In this document: positions 52,895-63,785 of the stretch, piece by piece
Position numbering within the stretch: position 1 is the stretch's first letter
Layout: each line of letters starts with the position of its first letter
Assembly (NCBI RefSeq): GCF_918797505.1
Contig: NC_092799.1
Coordinates: 33,492,597-33,556,596 of the forward strand
DNA from: Bemisia tabaci
Lineage: Eukaryota > Arthropoda > Insecta > Hemiptera > Aleyrodidae
Direction: 5' to 3'
Length of the DNA stretch: 64,000 nt
Program-made: the position numbers and the translations under genes
The notes under the pieces: model-generated
The model's input: the letters and a program-made list of their open reading frames with translations, nothing else
Database searches by the model: none
Told to the model about the DNA's origin: nothing

Positions 52895-53278
52895 CTTGTA
52901 AAAACCTTCTAATATTGACAGGAACTTGGCAACGCAAAGGTGAGGTGTCAATCACTAGAGGTCCGTCCCGGGTCTTCCTGTGGTGGACGTCTCCCCGTCC
53001 CGACTCGGGCGCGGGCAACTTAATTACAGTAAAAGTTGGTTTGATCCGACGGATTGCATACCCGGCCGGGCGTTATTCCATTCACGTAGACGCCAAGGCC
53101 GAGACACCTCCCCAACTCCGCGACCCAACTTCACGACACACCCGGCACCCGGGCCCAAGTCCGCGCACAGTTCGACGAGAAAATTGCCGATAGACGCAGG
53201 TCCTCGCTCCGCTTTGACACTGCCACCTATGTTGCAAGCTTACCGGATAAAAAAGATGATCTGGTAATATTTCCTAAA
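52895..53278. other. GC-rich stretch without a recognised gene
   Basis: Two overlapping plus frames (52825-53193, 52980-53267) stay open through GC-rich DNA. Residues are Arg/Pro-rich, no domain. Confidence 0.35.
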
Positions 53279-53382
53279 GGGTATAGTTTCGATCGACATG
53301 AGGTGATCGAAATAAAAACGTGAATAATCGACGTGAACCAATCGACATCGCCAAATTATTATAAAAACGTCGTCAATGTGAT

Positions 53383-53418
<36 letters not shown>

Positions 53419-53646
53419 TGAACAGATCGACATCGCCAAACTATTGAGGAAACGTCGTCGATTTGATCAAAAAATAAAGAAACGTGAACCGATCGACGTG
53501 ATACGATCGAAAACCGTGAATCGATCGATCGAATCACGTGATTGATCAATCCCATTTTATTTTTCGATCGATTCATGTTAAACGGTCTACGTCGATTGAT
53601 AACGTTTCTATTTTTCGATCAATTCATGTCAATTGAATCCATACCC
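53279..53646. repeat. GATCGA-rich foldback with tandem core and A run
   Basis: Outer arms GGGTATAGTTTCGATCGACA and TTTTTCGATCAATTCATGTC, then CCATACCC, mirror each other. The core has 2-3 tandem units (AATCGACATCGCCAAA and GATCGACATCGCCAAAC with ACGTCGTC and GATCAAAAA), the first expanded by a 34-base A run (53384-53417). The hAT element Y2 inserted at its right edge. Confidence 0.7.
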
Positions 53647-53648
53647 TC

Positions 53649-54443
53649 CAGGGCCGGATTAAGGGGGTGGGCACATGGGCCGCGGCCCATGGCGGCAAAT
53701 TTTGAAATTTTTTAAATGTAGATATAAAAAAAATTGGATTCAGAAAAAAAATTATCAACGAGAAAAGGGGACAAAATCTCTCTGTCCTGAGAGTATAGTA
53801 TTTTCTAATTTTGTTGTTTTTCGGTGATACAAGAGACAGCATCTTTAATTAGTCGAGTTAAGAGAGGGACTAAACACGCAATTTGGCCTGGAGCTCAGCG
53901 CAGAGAGGAATGATGACGAGGACTTGAGATGAAAAGGAGAAGCCCTCGGCGCGGCGGTCGGCATGTAACACATATTAGCGCCTACAATATTGCATGAATA
54001 CTTCACGCATTGCGTCAGACACAGTGCGGTCAGCAGCGATCGGCGTGAAACGCATAGCGCCTACAAGACTGTAGGAATACTTTCCGCTTTGCACCAAATA
54101 CAGTGCGGTCAGCGCGGAGCGGCGGGGGAAGTTAAAATTATTAAACCACATTTATGTTTGTTCTTTCTTAATTTTTTCGTTCAATGCTTATAAATAGAAG
54201 GCTTTGTCCACAAAGAGATAGGTTTACGGAACTTAACTTTCACGCAAAGTTCCGTGAACTTTTGCTAGTAGTGTTGACAGGGCTTTCGCAAAAATGTGTC
54301 AACAAGAGTAAAAAACGCGTTTTATGCACCCCGCTACCTCCGGCACGTTCACTTGATGGTTTTATTGATGTTTCAAAACGAATGAGAAGGGGGCGGCAAA
54401 ATACAGGCGGCCCATGGGCGGCAAGTAGGTAAATCTGGCCCTA
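53649..54443. mobile_element. hAT-type non-autonomous element Y, copy 2
   Basis: 795 bp, starts CAGGGCCGGATTAAGGGGGT and ends GTAAATCTGGCCCTA. Flanking octamers ATACCCTC (53641-53648) and ATTTCCTC (54444-54451) match at 6 of 8 positions. A palindromic GGGCCGCGGCCCATGGC near the left end pairs with GGCGGCCCATGGGCGGC near the right. It lacks the D insertion of copy 1 and has about 250 bp more at the right. Two minisatellite units lie at 53965-54115. No transposase. Confidence 0.85.
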
Positions 54444-55329
54444 ATTTCCTCCACATTTCCTCACATATAGACACCTTATTTTGTTCAAGAATGATTAAAA
54501 TCATGCGTAGGATACTCAAGTTTCATAACCCCTCATATAAAGGGAACATTTTACTTCCGAATTTCTCTTCTCTCATTTTACTTTTAGTTCTGGCGACAGT
54601 TGCTAATTTTGATTATTTTCTCTGGTTTTATGGCTTCTTATTTTTAATTTCTGTCGACCACCAATATTGGTATCCTGGACAATACCTTAGTATTGAATTT
54701 TTTCATCTTCATTCATGTATTCAAATCTTTAATTTTTCCCAAAATAGTCTGAATCATTTCTTTTGAAGTGCAAAGAATTATCCACCCCCTTTTTTGCCAA
54801 TAATTACACGTTACCTACTTATATCATCCAGACCAACTTGTATCATAATGAGAGCAGGCAGATGGATCGATGTTGAAATCAATATTGATTTATCGCTTCG
54901 AAATTTCTATTTAATCGGCAGTCTGACAACATTGAATTTCGAGCTAAGCTCTCCGTAAATGCTATTATAGTTGTGTGAAGATTCTCTCAAACCTGAGACC
55001 ATCCTAAACCCACAATCGCAGAACGATTCTTCGTCAACCTTAATCTCCAACGGCTCTCTTTAGATTCGATTGCGTGGTGGTGAGTTGCGTTGATATTCTG
55101 TGCGGATGGTCGGGCGTCATGAAACGCAGTAGTATGACGTCATTCTCTCGTCCTCACTGACCGTTACCCACCGTTTGAGGACTCGAAGTGTCGCTCGCCG
55201 GCAAGATTGCACTTCGTCAGGGACCTCTCTAAAGGAAATTACTTCACTCGAGTATTTACGGAATGTCACAAACGGAGGAGGGATTGTCTCAGGATTATCT
55301 CTGCAGAACGGGAGGAATTAGATCCTGCT
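54444..55329. other. Unassigned sequence
   Basis: A 91-codon hydrophobic frame at 54491-54766 starts with ATG but is AT-rich Phe/Leu, probably chance. TGAAATCAATATTGATTTA near 54872 is a small palindrome. No gene. Confidence 0.35.
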
Positions 55330-55582
55330 CTGCCGTACTAAGTGAGAACGCCGTATAAGCCATCAGGCGTTGCCAAAGTTCCCTAAACAAATCACGAGTT
55401 TTTAGGAAATTTTGTGAATATTTCACCTCCGATTTTTCAGTGGACCTCGTTCGTAATTTGATGTGAAAAGTCTGAAAATTTTAAGGAAAAATATTCATGA
55501 CTTCCTTCGAAAATACATGTTTTTAAACAAGAAATTTTCCAATATTCGAAGGCGTAATTGGCGTTTTTACTTAGCATCAAAG
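55330..55582. mobile_element. MITE family A, copy 8
   Basis: 253 bp, left end CTGCCGTACTAAGTGAGAAC and GCGTTGCCAAAGTTCC, right end GGCGTTTTTACTTAGCATCA and AAG. The flanks TGCT and TACT match at three of four positions. Confidence 0.85.
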
Positions 55583-55734
55583 TACTGATGACTTGCGCTA
55601 TGTAATTGACTCAAGTCTGACCGAGTCAGGTCTTCCAGAACTGAGAAATGCTATTAATACAAGAAGCTGAGCAATTAGCTCAAACTTAAAGGGGGAATTT
55701 TGAAAAACACATACGTTTAATAGCCTCATAATCC

Positions 55735-56290
55735 GAATATATGCCTAGCAGAAGAATATTGGATATTGGAAGACAAAAGGGGAAGCAGGAAGAGAATAAG
55801 ACGAAAAAGAGGTTTCAGCAGCAGTGATACAACTATTCGTGCTTGATGGATGCCCGTGTTGCATCTGTAAAATTGAAGGCGCGATGGTGTAAGACGTGAG
55901 CTCGCAACGGTGCGATCTATGCCGCAGAAGAAGTAAGACTCAGATTCGGGAGAAAAGCTATAAAAAGGAGGATTGCTTACGTCTCTCCCATCTTTGGCTG
56001 GATTGCTCACGTAGCTCTTGAATCACCACTACAAATCAGACAAACGTAAACAAACACATCATAGAAATAGAGCAAGGAGCAGGGCTTGCGTTAATGACGG
56101 CGCTGTGATACAACTATTCGTACTTGATGGATGTCCGTGCTGCATCTGCAAAATTTAAGGCGCGATGACGCGAGGCGTGAGTTCGAAATGCTCCACTCTA
56201 AACTGGCAAAGAGGAGTATCTCAGATTCGGGAGAAAAGTTAAAAACCGATATCCGAATATACGTCTCGCCTTTTCGGCAGTGTTGACACT
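55735..56290 (+). repeat. F motif, two tandem units of about 280 bp
   Basis: GTGATACAACTATTCGT occurs at 55824 and 56104. Each is followed by CTTGATGGATG, a GTGTTGCATCTG or GTGCTGCATCTG step, GGCGCGATG and a GAGTTCG or GAGCTCG step. AGATTCGGGAGAAAAG follows both. The units do not share a frame. A 35-base A run (56306-56340) follows directly. Confidence 0.7.
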
Positions 56291-56301
56291 AGACGTTTTT
56301 C

Positions 56302-56340
<39 letters not shown>

Positions 56341-56343
<3 letters not shown>

Positions 56344-56857
56344 GACGTCTGATTATGTTTTTACGGTGAATTTGTAGACTTATATCTAAAGCTGGTATGT
56401 ATCGGTTCCATACAACTGAGGGAGGGGGGGGGGGAGGGGGCACTTATTTGTGGCATCCAAAGGGTGAAACAAAAAACAAAAAACCCCTTCCCAATAGGTA
56501 ATTGTGAAGTATCAATATTTCCTCATGTAAAAATACTCAGGATATAAAATTTACGTTGTGCGCTATACTTGTTTCTATATCCTCTCCAAAACGGAATAAT
56601 TAAGATTCTAATGATGACATTTACGACCTAATTGGATTCGAATTTACAATTAGCTCATCATCATCACGGTGATCGAGTCTCAAATAGCACAAAGGAATGA
56701 TGAATTTAAGCGGTAATTGAAGATTTAAGGTATCGTGCCACGTTGCACGCCATTAGAACCGGTTACGACTGCTGCTGCGAAGCTGTACTCCAACTGGAAT
56801 CGATTAATCAGTTTGGAATATTTCGATTAGAGTCAGCTGTAAAGCATTTAACATCGA
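56341..56857. other. Unassigned sequence with a G run
   Basis: A G-rich run lies at 56420-56440. No gene or repeat boundary recognised. Confidence 0.4.
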
Positions 56858-56861
56858 TTAA

Positions 56862-57695
56862 CCCTAGTCCGACAGGGTCCTAGCCCCTTTAGTTGGATCT
56901 CGTCGCAAAAGACCTCGCCTATGCTGGTTTGGAGGGCGAAGAGTTCTAGATGGAAGAGGTAGAAAAGAAAAGGAAGGAGGAGAGTAGGAAGAAAATAGAG
57001 ACTAAGGAAAATATATTCCTCTTCTGTAAGATCTGATCGTAATCAAGTTCGGTCTGAAAATATGATGTAATATAATTATACTTCAATTAGAAATAGAATA
57101 AAACTGTTCTTCCTCTTCTTCCTTCTCCTCCTCCTCAACTACTCCTTTCTCTCTTTCTCCCTTCTCTTCTTCTCTTTGCAGTTAATATTTTCCTTCTTCC
57201 CTTTTCTTTCCCTTTATTTTCTTCTTCCTATCCCTCTTTTCCTTATACATTTTCTTCTTTGTCTCCTTTATTTTCCTCCTCTTTTTTATCCTCTTATTTT
57301 TCGTCCTTCTTTCCCCCCTCCTTTTCTCATTTTCTTATTACCATTTCTCTCCTACTATAGTCCTCTTTTATTCCTCTTCGCTTGCTTCCTCATCATTTTC
57401 TTCTTCGTATTATTCCCATTTCTTCTCATTATCTTCTTTTCTTCTTTTCTTCTCTTCTTTTTCCCCACGCTGTTTCTTCCATTTCCCTCTTTTTCTAATT
57501 CTTTCTCCTCTTCTTCACTTCTCTTTTTCTTCAACTCCTATTTCCTCCTCTCCCTCTTATGACCTCTCATTTCCCTCTAATCCTACTATTCCTGTTTTTT
57601 TCCTCCTCTGTTTCTCTTCCTTTCGAATTCAAATGTGCTCCCGTCTTACATATGTTCGTTTCGAATTTGTAAGCCCTAGGTCCATCGAACAAGGG
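56862..57695. mobile_element. Possible TTAA element filled with a pyrimidine tract
   Basis: The left end CCCTAGTCCGACAGGGTCCT after TTAA (56858-56861) and the right end AGGTCCATCGAACAAGGG before TTAA (57696-57699) are imperfect inverted repeats of about 22 bp. The first nine bases of the left end equal the piggyBac-like end at 50964. Interior: a purine-rich 80 bp (56935-57015) and about 490 bp of pyrimidines (57110-57600). No transposase. The TIR match is imperfect, so this is tentative. Confidence 0.45.
57110..57600. repeat. Pyrimidine tract, about 490 bp
   Basis: Nearly uninterrupted C and T on the plus strand (CTTCCTCTTCTTCC and variants). The 128-codon frame at 57176-57562 encodes only Phe/Leu/Ser/Pro and is a by-product. 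The upstream purine patch on the same strand allows self-pairing. Confidence 0.85.
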
Positions 57696-57699
57696 TTAA

Positions 57700-58465
57700 T
57701 CTAATTCATGTACTTTTAGTAGTAGTTTTAAGCCGATCCATCGAAAGCTCCTGCTCCAGGACTTACAGTTCCCGATTCTTCCTGGAAGTCTCAACGAGAG
57801 AAACTGCGCTGCGACCGAATCACGCGATCGCTTTGAAAGACAGCGGTCAGTTTTCCGAAAATGTTTAATTTTATGAAAAGACTTGTTAACGCCGGAGTGA
57901 AATCGATACGAATTAGCGCGCCAAATATTTGCTAATTGCTGCGTCTGAGAACCCGCTCGCCGTGAGCCGAGGAGGCAGTCTTAATGACCAGGGCTTTGTA
58001 AGGGTGACGTCATCGGTGATGGGTTCCAGGAGAAGACCCTCAGCTCTCAGCATACGAAATTGATTTCAGCATGAGAATTTGGGTTCCAATTAGACACTTC
58101 GAGCTTGAAGAGCTTATTGAAGGCTTGGATATTCGGTATCGGGCATCCATAAACGGTCAATTTTAAGGCGCCTCAATTTTAATGAACCCTCAACAGCCCT
58201 TGATAGGTTTTAATAAACCCCAGGCCAGAGGAATCGATAGTGGCTCAACGATGAGCCTCTGTACAGGATGCAAAATAAGTGAGATTTTTGTGGGCTGTGA
58301 ACTGAATAAATTGATATTTGTATAAAAAATGCCACAATGGTAAACAATTTTAATCGAAATGGTGCATGCTTGGCGTACATACTTATTAGACAAACCAGTG
58401 ACCAGTTTTGTTAACTCAACAAAATCACCAACAAAATGGAAATGCTCTTTTTGAAAACCATATTT
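57700..58465. other. Unassigned sequence
   Basis: No gene, RNA or repeat boundary recognised. A 67-codon minus frame (58190-58393) lacks a domain. Confidence 0.4.
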
Positions 58466-58721
58466 GAATCAATGAGAACGAGAACACACCAACTCGGAAA
58501 AATGAAAGTAATCAAGACGCACACACAACTACAAAGTAGATGAAGAAATTAGCCTAAGAAAAAGATTTTTGGTGCCGGAATACAAGCACTTAAGGACATA
58601 TTAAGGTCCAAGTTGGAACTGATGCGCTAACTTCAACGACCTTTATAAAAATTGACCGTCTTTAACGAAAATGGAGCATTTTCAAGTTACCGATTTGGTG
58701 TGTTTTTGATCTTACTGATTC
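58466..58721. mobile_element. Element I, copy 2
   Basis: 256 bp, ends GAATCAATGAGAACGAGAAC and TTTTTGATCTTACTGATTC, perfect flanking ATTT on both sides. Inverted relative to 29098-29354: shared strings AAGTAATCAAGACGCACACA and AAGATTTTTGGTGCC. Confidence 0.8.
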
Positions 58722-59106
58722 ATTTCTCCATTGAGTGTGGGCTGATTTCAGAAAAACCTTTAAATCAATCAATACATGAAGAATCTTCATCAAATCGATT
58801 CTTCTGACACAGGAAATACATGTGGATTATTGCCCTTTAAGCTTACCATTGCTATAAATACCGTATTTCTGATAAAGTTCGTTAAAACGAGGCGCTTAAA
58901 AACGCAGAATGTAGGTTTCTAATCAATTTTTTGAGGCTTGGAGAGTACGTCAAAACCCCTTTCGATTACCAAAAGGAAGTTTTTTGGAACAAAACGTTTG
59001 ACGAGAAGAACAAAATATAGCGTTATCAACTAAATGTATTATAATAATTATAAACCCACAAGAACTTCGAAAATTCGTACAAATGTTGCTGCATGTTCTA
59101 TCTATT
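58722..59106. other. Unassigned AT-rich sequence
   Basis: Nothing recognised. Confidence 0.4.
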
Positions 59107-59359
59107 CTGCCGTGCTAAGGAAAAACGTCGTATGGACCTTCAAGCGTTGCCAAATTTTCATTTGTAAAAAACGAATTCCCTAGTAAACTCATGAATATTT
59201 TCCTTCCAATGTTTCCGGAAATTTTGTTTGCAATTTCACCGAAAGTTCCTGAAAATTTCGAGAGAAAATATTCTTGACTTTCCTAAAAAATGTACAGTTT
59301 ACTGAAGGAAATTTGGCCACTCTCGAATGTTCATACGGCGTTTTTCATTAGCACGGTAG
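59107..59359. mobile_element. MITE family A, copy 9
   Basis: 253 bp, ends CTGCCGTGCTAAGGAAAAAC and TTTTTCATTAGCACGGTAG, perfect 4-bp TSD TATT at 59103-59106 and 59360-59363. Inner blocks GCGTTGCCAAATTTTC and CTCGAATGTTCATACGGCG. Confidence 0.92.
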
Positions 59360-59736
59360 TATTCCTCTCCATTCCGCTCCGTTCCCTCTAAAAACAAAGC
59401 TAACACTACAAAACCCTAGCTCCTGATTGGTCGATAGTCATGCCTTTGTTTGAATCAATCAGACATTCTTGTGAGCATTACGACTCCTGAGCACAATATT
59501 ACGGCAGATCTCTTACGTCAAGAGAAAAGGGGGAAACGTAAGGGCAACGTACCTCACAATCCCGAAACTTGACCCGCGCCGCATGCCTCGAAAGGCTGAC
59601 GTCTGAAAATAAAACAGGAGAGGAGGGAAATGATTCTCAAAAGAAAAGGATTTCCCCGGCTCAAACATGCATTTACTGGAGATTTGCGTATGTAAAACGC
59701 TCGGTCTTTTCCCGAATCCCTCCCGTCTCTCCGCCG

Positions 59737-59972
59737 CACGGTGGATCCAGTCAATCAGAGATGTCGGACATAAAATTTTCAACTTAAATTGCAAATTTTG
59801 ACGTTTAATCCGCGTCACATTTTAAATTTCAGGGGATGCATTTAGAAGAAAATTTCACGAGGAAACTAATGAGACCATTTTTAAAACCTCAAAGTCTCGT
59901 ATGGACGGTGTCATGAACTTCCAAAGTTTTTGAAATTTTGTCTGACTTCCCCCATCGACTCGCTCCATCGTG
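59737..59972 (+). mobile_element. Repeat H, copy 4 (both ends)
   Basis: 236 bp, ends CACGGTGGATCCAGTCAATC and CGACTCGCTCCATCGTG. Interior TCGGACATAAAATTTTC, TTTCACGAGGAAACTAATG and GTCTGACTTCCCCCATC match 44698-44925. No clean TSD. Confidence 0.75.
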
Positions 59973-61976
59973 CGCTGCGCTTTCCCCTCCCTCGACCCGC
60001 CCACCCCCTGCCGATTTTCATTTTCATGCACAATCGCCAGCTTCCGTCTCTTACCGGGTTTGTCGCTGCACAAACGAAATCAATTTAGTTGCCTGGAAGC
60101 CTAACAGATTTTTATTTAAATTCCCGTTCCACGAGCGTTGCGTTTTTCTTGAGTCGGCCGCTGCGAGGGTGCGCGGAGGCGGCCCTCTTTTCGGCGGAAA
60201 TTTCCCTTACCCTTGCTTTTTAACGCACTTATTAACTCGGCAGCCCTCGCCTTCAAAAAATGACTTTCGCTTCATGGCTTTCCTGAGCCCCCCGTAACGG
60301 TTATCAGATGGCGAGCTGGAAAGAAATTGCGTGGAAAACTGTGCTTGCATGCGGGGAGTTTCCGCTCGCAGAGCTTCGTTTTGTATATTTTAAGGCGGAC
60401 TGTAACGAGCTTTTGGCTGTGAGGTGATCCAATCCCTCTCCGAAGTAGGCACATTTTATTCGCTGCAATCGTATACGCTAAGTCATTGTTATGCGATAGT
60501 AAAACAATTTAAACAGGGGGTAACAAGGCTATAATTGAACGTAGTACTGCGATTTTAGATTTTTTCAATTTTTTCTACTGTTTTATCCAACTGAGGAAGG
60601 CGAAAATCGAAAATTGTTGGTCCCTAGGCACACCGTCCATGAGCATGTTTATCCCGAGCACATGAAAATCTTGAACAACAAGAAGTTCTTGAATAGGATA
60701 CAAAGGTAACATTGTGTTTTGAAGTTGACAAAATCTTATCCGAACACACAGCAAATCGCTGAGTAAACAGGAAGTTTACTCAGTTGTGAGAGAAAAAGTT
60801 GTCTGTCATAATAATATCACAAGCTGTATTCACAGATAAGATGTACCTAGACGTACAAAAAGTTTCCAAGGTGAACTGCCAGTGCTCAGTGTCGAGCATA
60901 TTAAGAATCGTGGTCTGATGATCACAGATTATAGAATTTCAAAAATCATAAAATCAGTGCTGTGCTTTTCAAATTTTCAGTATTCTAGTTCTTTTATGTC
61001 TATAATCAATTAACTATGAACAAATTGATAAATGAAATTACAAGGTCTATCTCTCATTTTATCAATATTCTATCGTCATATACGTACAGTGTGGATCCTA
61101 TTTACAGTTTCTGATCCGTCAAGCAAAATGAATTATGCTCTTTGGGGGCTGGCTGAAAGTATAAATACAAAATAAAGCAAGAAAAATTAATTAAACTTTC
61201 ACTTTGAAGGCACTTAAAAGAACATACTAAAGTCGAAAAAAATGCAAAATTGACCCTTTAAACGTGTTATTATGGGAACTTGAGAGAAACGTGGAATAAA
61301 TTTACTATACCAATGTTGCCAGCTTTAGAGGCGATATATTTCAAACGTTTGTAGTTATGACCGAATTTCCTTGAAAGAATCAACAAGCGTTTCACAACAG
61401 GAGCTAAAAATATTTGGTTTTGTATTTAAAATTAGGGTTTTTTTTAGCAACTAGAACACCTCCTTCTCCTCTCACCTCCTTTCTCCCTCTTCTCCACACC
61501 TTTCCTTCTCTCCTAAAAGGAACCAGCAAGTTAAGTAAAGTGAATCCTTGTTATTTAATGATGTAGGGTCTGGCTACTATGTCTCATTAAAAGAATCTAT
61601 GAATTAGCAAATATGCCAAGTGGATGCAGATTCTGATTTTAGTGTATGAAGAGAGAGAAAAAACCGTAAGGATAATTTTTCCTGACTCTATGACAAATAT
61701 ACCTTCTGAGGTGATATGACGTGGACAATGTTTTTCACATTGAGCTTTATAGAGGAATGGAAGTTCGATCCTTTTTCCCTCCGTTTTAAGTTAATATCAC
61801 TTGCTTACTTCTCGCTTAATACTATTCCAATTGATCGCAGTGCATATCCGGCGGTCCTCATAACGCTCAGTATAGATTCCTCGCGGGCGAAGTCCATTGC
61901 GAAACGATGAAAACGGACTCGCTCATAACAGCTGCACTTCAATCGTGCTATACAGGAACTTCATCTCTGTCGTGCC
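59973..61976. other. Long unassigned stretch
   Basis: The first 300 bp are GC-rich with a 119-codon frame (59938-60297) lacking a domain; the remaining 1.7 kb is AT-rich. A perfect 10-bp stem CTGAGTAAAC (60759-60768) and GTTTACTCAG (60774-60783) is the one structure seen. A pyrimidine patch lies at 61455-61515. No gene recognised. Confidence 0.4.
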
Positions 61977-62617
61977 GAGAGAAAACGCCATGGGAACCTT
62001 CGAATGTTGCCAAATCACCCAAAATTCAATGACTTTTTCCACGAAATTTGCAAATCGTTCGATCATATTGTTAAAAAATTCTCCATACAGAGGGACATCA
62101 GACAGGGTATGGAATCATGCACCGTGATATATATCTGTGTATCAAAATGTTACATGAAATGCGGTGAGTTTAAAAATGATCCAAATTTTACTTATGAGTA
62201 ACATCCTAGCTTTGTTGCATGAGTTGATTCAAATTCTCGCTCACAAAGAAAGGGGAAAAACAAAAGCCTACTGCCTACCTGAATAAAATCGAGCAATAAA
62301 CCAATTCTGGCATGTTTCACGATGAACGGACTTTTAAGTGTGTTCGTTTTTTCTTGACGTGGTAAAATTTGAGGAAGAGAGAAATTTTGTCCAGCCGATC
62401 ATTGATTACTCAAAAAATTTTATGAAGATTAATGTTCTCGATAGCCCATCGAGGGGCTTAGCATCCGGAAAAATCGAAGCTACTGGAATTTCCGGCCTCT
62501 GAGCCCAGAACGGACGACATGATTTGTCTATATAGCCCCCAACTTTTTTTCAGTGTTTCATCAAGTAAATTCGGCAACCCTGCGCGGTTCATACGGCGTT
62601 TTCCTATAGTGCGGCGC
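61977..62617. mobile_element. MITE family A, copy 10, expanded
   Basis: Left end CTGTCGTGCCGAGAGAAAAC, GAATGTTGCCAAATCACC; right end AATTCGGCAACCCTGCGCGG, TTCATACGGCGTTTTCC and a decayed terminus. At 641 bp about 390 bp must be inserted material, whose own ends I could not fix. No TSD. Confidence 0.65.
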
Positions 62618-63520
62618 GGATCCAAGGACCATGCGCGAAGCCCTTCGGACAGAGCCCTCCCACCTCGACGTGCAGCGGGCCGTAACAATAATATTAAGAC
62701 TTTATCACGGCGAGCAGTCGTCTCCGGCCCCACCCGGCTCCGGGCGCCCGGCCCGGGCGGGGTGCATTAACTTGAAGAGGGTGCTTCGAAAAAACGGGCG
62801 CTCACTCACTTTCGACCCCGACCCCCGTCGGGGGGCGACGGGAACTTAAAAACAACGCCAGCTCCCGCTCTCTAACTGCATTTTGCCGAGTGCTCCCGGC
62901 GCATTAATTTACGTTAGCGCGCCGCGTACGGAGCCGAGGGGAGGGGGTGAAAAGGGAGGGGGGGCTAGGGAGCCGGTGACTGAATCTGAAGCGAGTTTGC
63001 GGAATGTTTCAATAAAAGTGTCGGTATTTTAAACGCATACACTTCCTTTGACACTCGGATCGGCGGTCGATGTTGAAACCCGACAAGTCGGTTTTGTGAT
63101 GAGCCCCGAGCCCCGTCAGAATGCATCCTTTCGGGGGCTCATCAGGTGGTGGATTTGCGCGGGGTAGCGCGGGGGGTGACGGGTTATTGATAGAGACTTC
63201 GTTCGCGTCGCGCGGGAATTTTCTCGGGCGCCCCCGCGATGGGAAATGATGGCCTCGCATTGTTGCACCGACTGAGTTGTCACGGGGTCTTCGAGGGTGG
63301 GAGGGGGAGGGCGCTGAGTCGTGCGAGCGGAAGCGGTTTGACTCCAATGCAGCGCTTGGGAGGAGGCAAGGAGGAGAGGGGGAGGGGGACACGTCCATTT
63401 GCTGATCTGACGGTGGGGTACGGACAACTGTGGGGAAGTTATTGCAAGTCTGACAAACTAGGGTTTTAGGATCATGTGTTGGATGAGGGTGCGTTAGAAA
63501 TCGGAGGAGGTAGAAATGGG
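62618..63520. other. GC-rich sequence without a recognised gene
   Basis: Strongly GC-rich from 62620 to 63450 with G-rich patches. Frames on both strands, including a 221-codon minus frame (63009-63674), are Pro/Ser/Arg-rich and begin in the adjoining purine tract, so they read as composition artefacts. A CpG-rich promoter region is possible but not shown. Confidence 0.4.
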
Positions 63521-63640
63521 ATGAAAGAGTATGAGAAAGTTGTGAAGAAGAATAAGGATTTGAAGAAGAGGAAGAAGAGGAGAGGATAGAATATGAAAGG
63601 AGAAGAGCGATAAGTATAAATGTAGGTACAAATTTTCGAT
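63521..63640. repeat. Purine-rich tract
   Basis: About 100 bp of A and G (GAAGAAGAATAAGGATTTGA, AGAAGAGGAAGAAGAGG), shorter than the tracts at 48715 and 57110. Confidence 0.7.
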
Positions 63641-63735
63641 TTTTCTCTTTTTCTCCGATCCCGGACACCACCATGTAGGGTTCAGGTTTTCATCGTTTAT
63701 ATAAATGTTTTTTTTTTTTTAAAAATTTGTATTGT

Positions 63736-63785
63736 ATTTTCGACTGAAAATGACTCAGTTTTGAGTCGAAACGTCTCGGTTTTTA
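63736..63785 (+). ncRNA. Degenerate hammerhead-like motif
   Basis: CTGAAAATGACTC, AGTTTT, GAGTCGAAACGTC has the layout CTGA, a 5-bp stem II (GACTC and GAGTC), then GAAAC and GTC. In active hammerhead ribozymes the first part reads CUGAUGA; here it is CUGAAAAU, which breaks a required core position. Such remnants occur at the ends of Penelope-like retroelements. Probably an inactive relic. No reverse transcriptase frame is visible upstream. Confidence 0.4.

Noticed and set aside
57176..57562. 128-codon plus-strand hydrophobic frame
   Set aside because: Translation of the pyrimidine tract; Phe/Leu/Ser/Pro only.
63009..63674. 221-codon minus-strand frame, longest in the window
   Set aside because: It begins in a purine tract (Ser/Leu repeats on the minus strand) and continues into GC-rich DNA as Pro/Ser/Arg; no domain.
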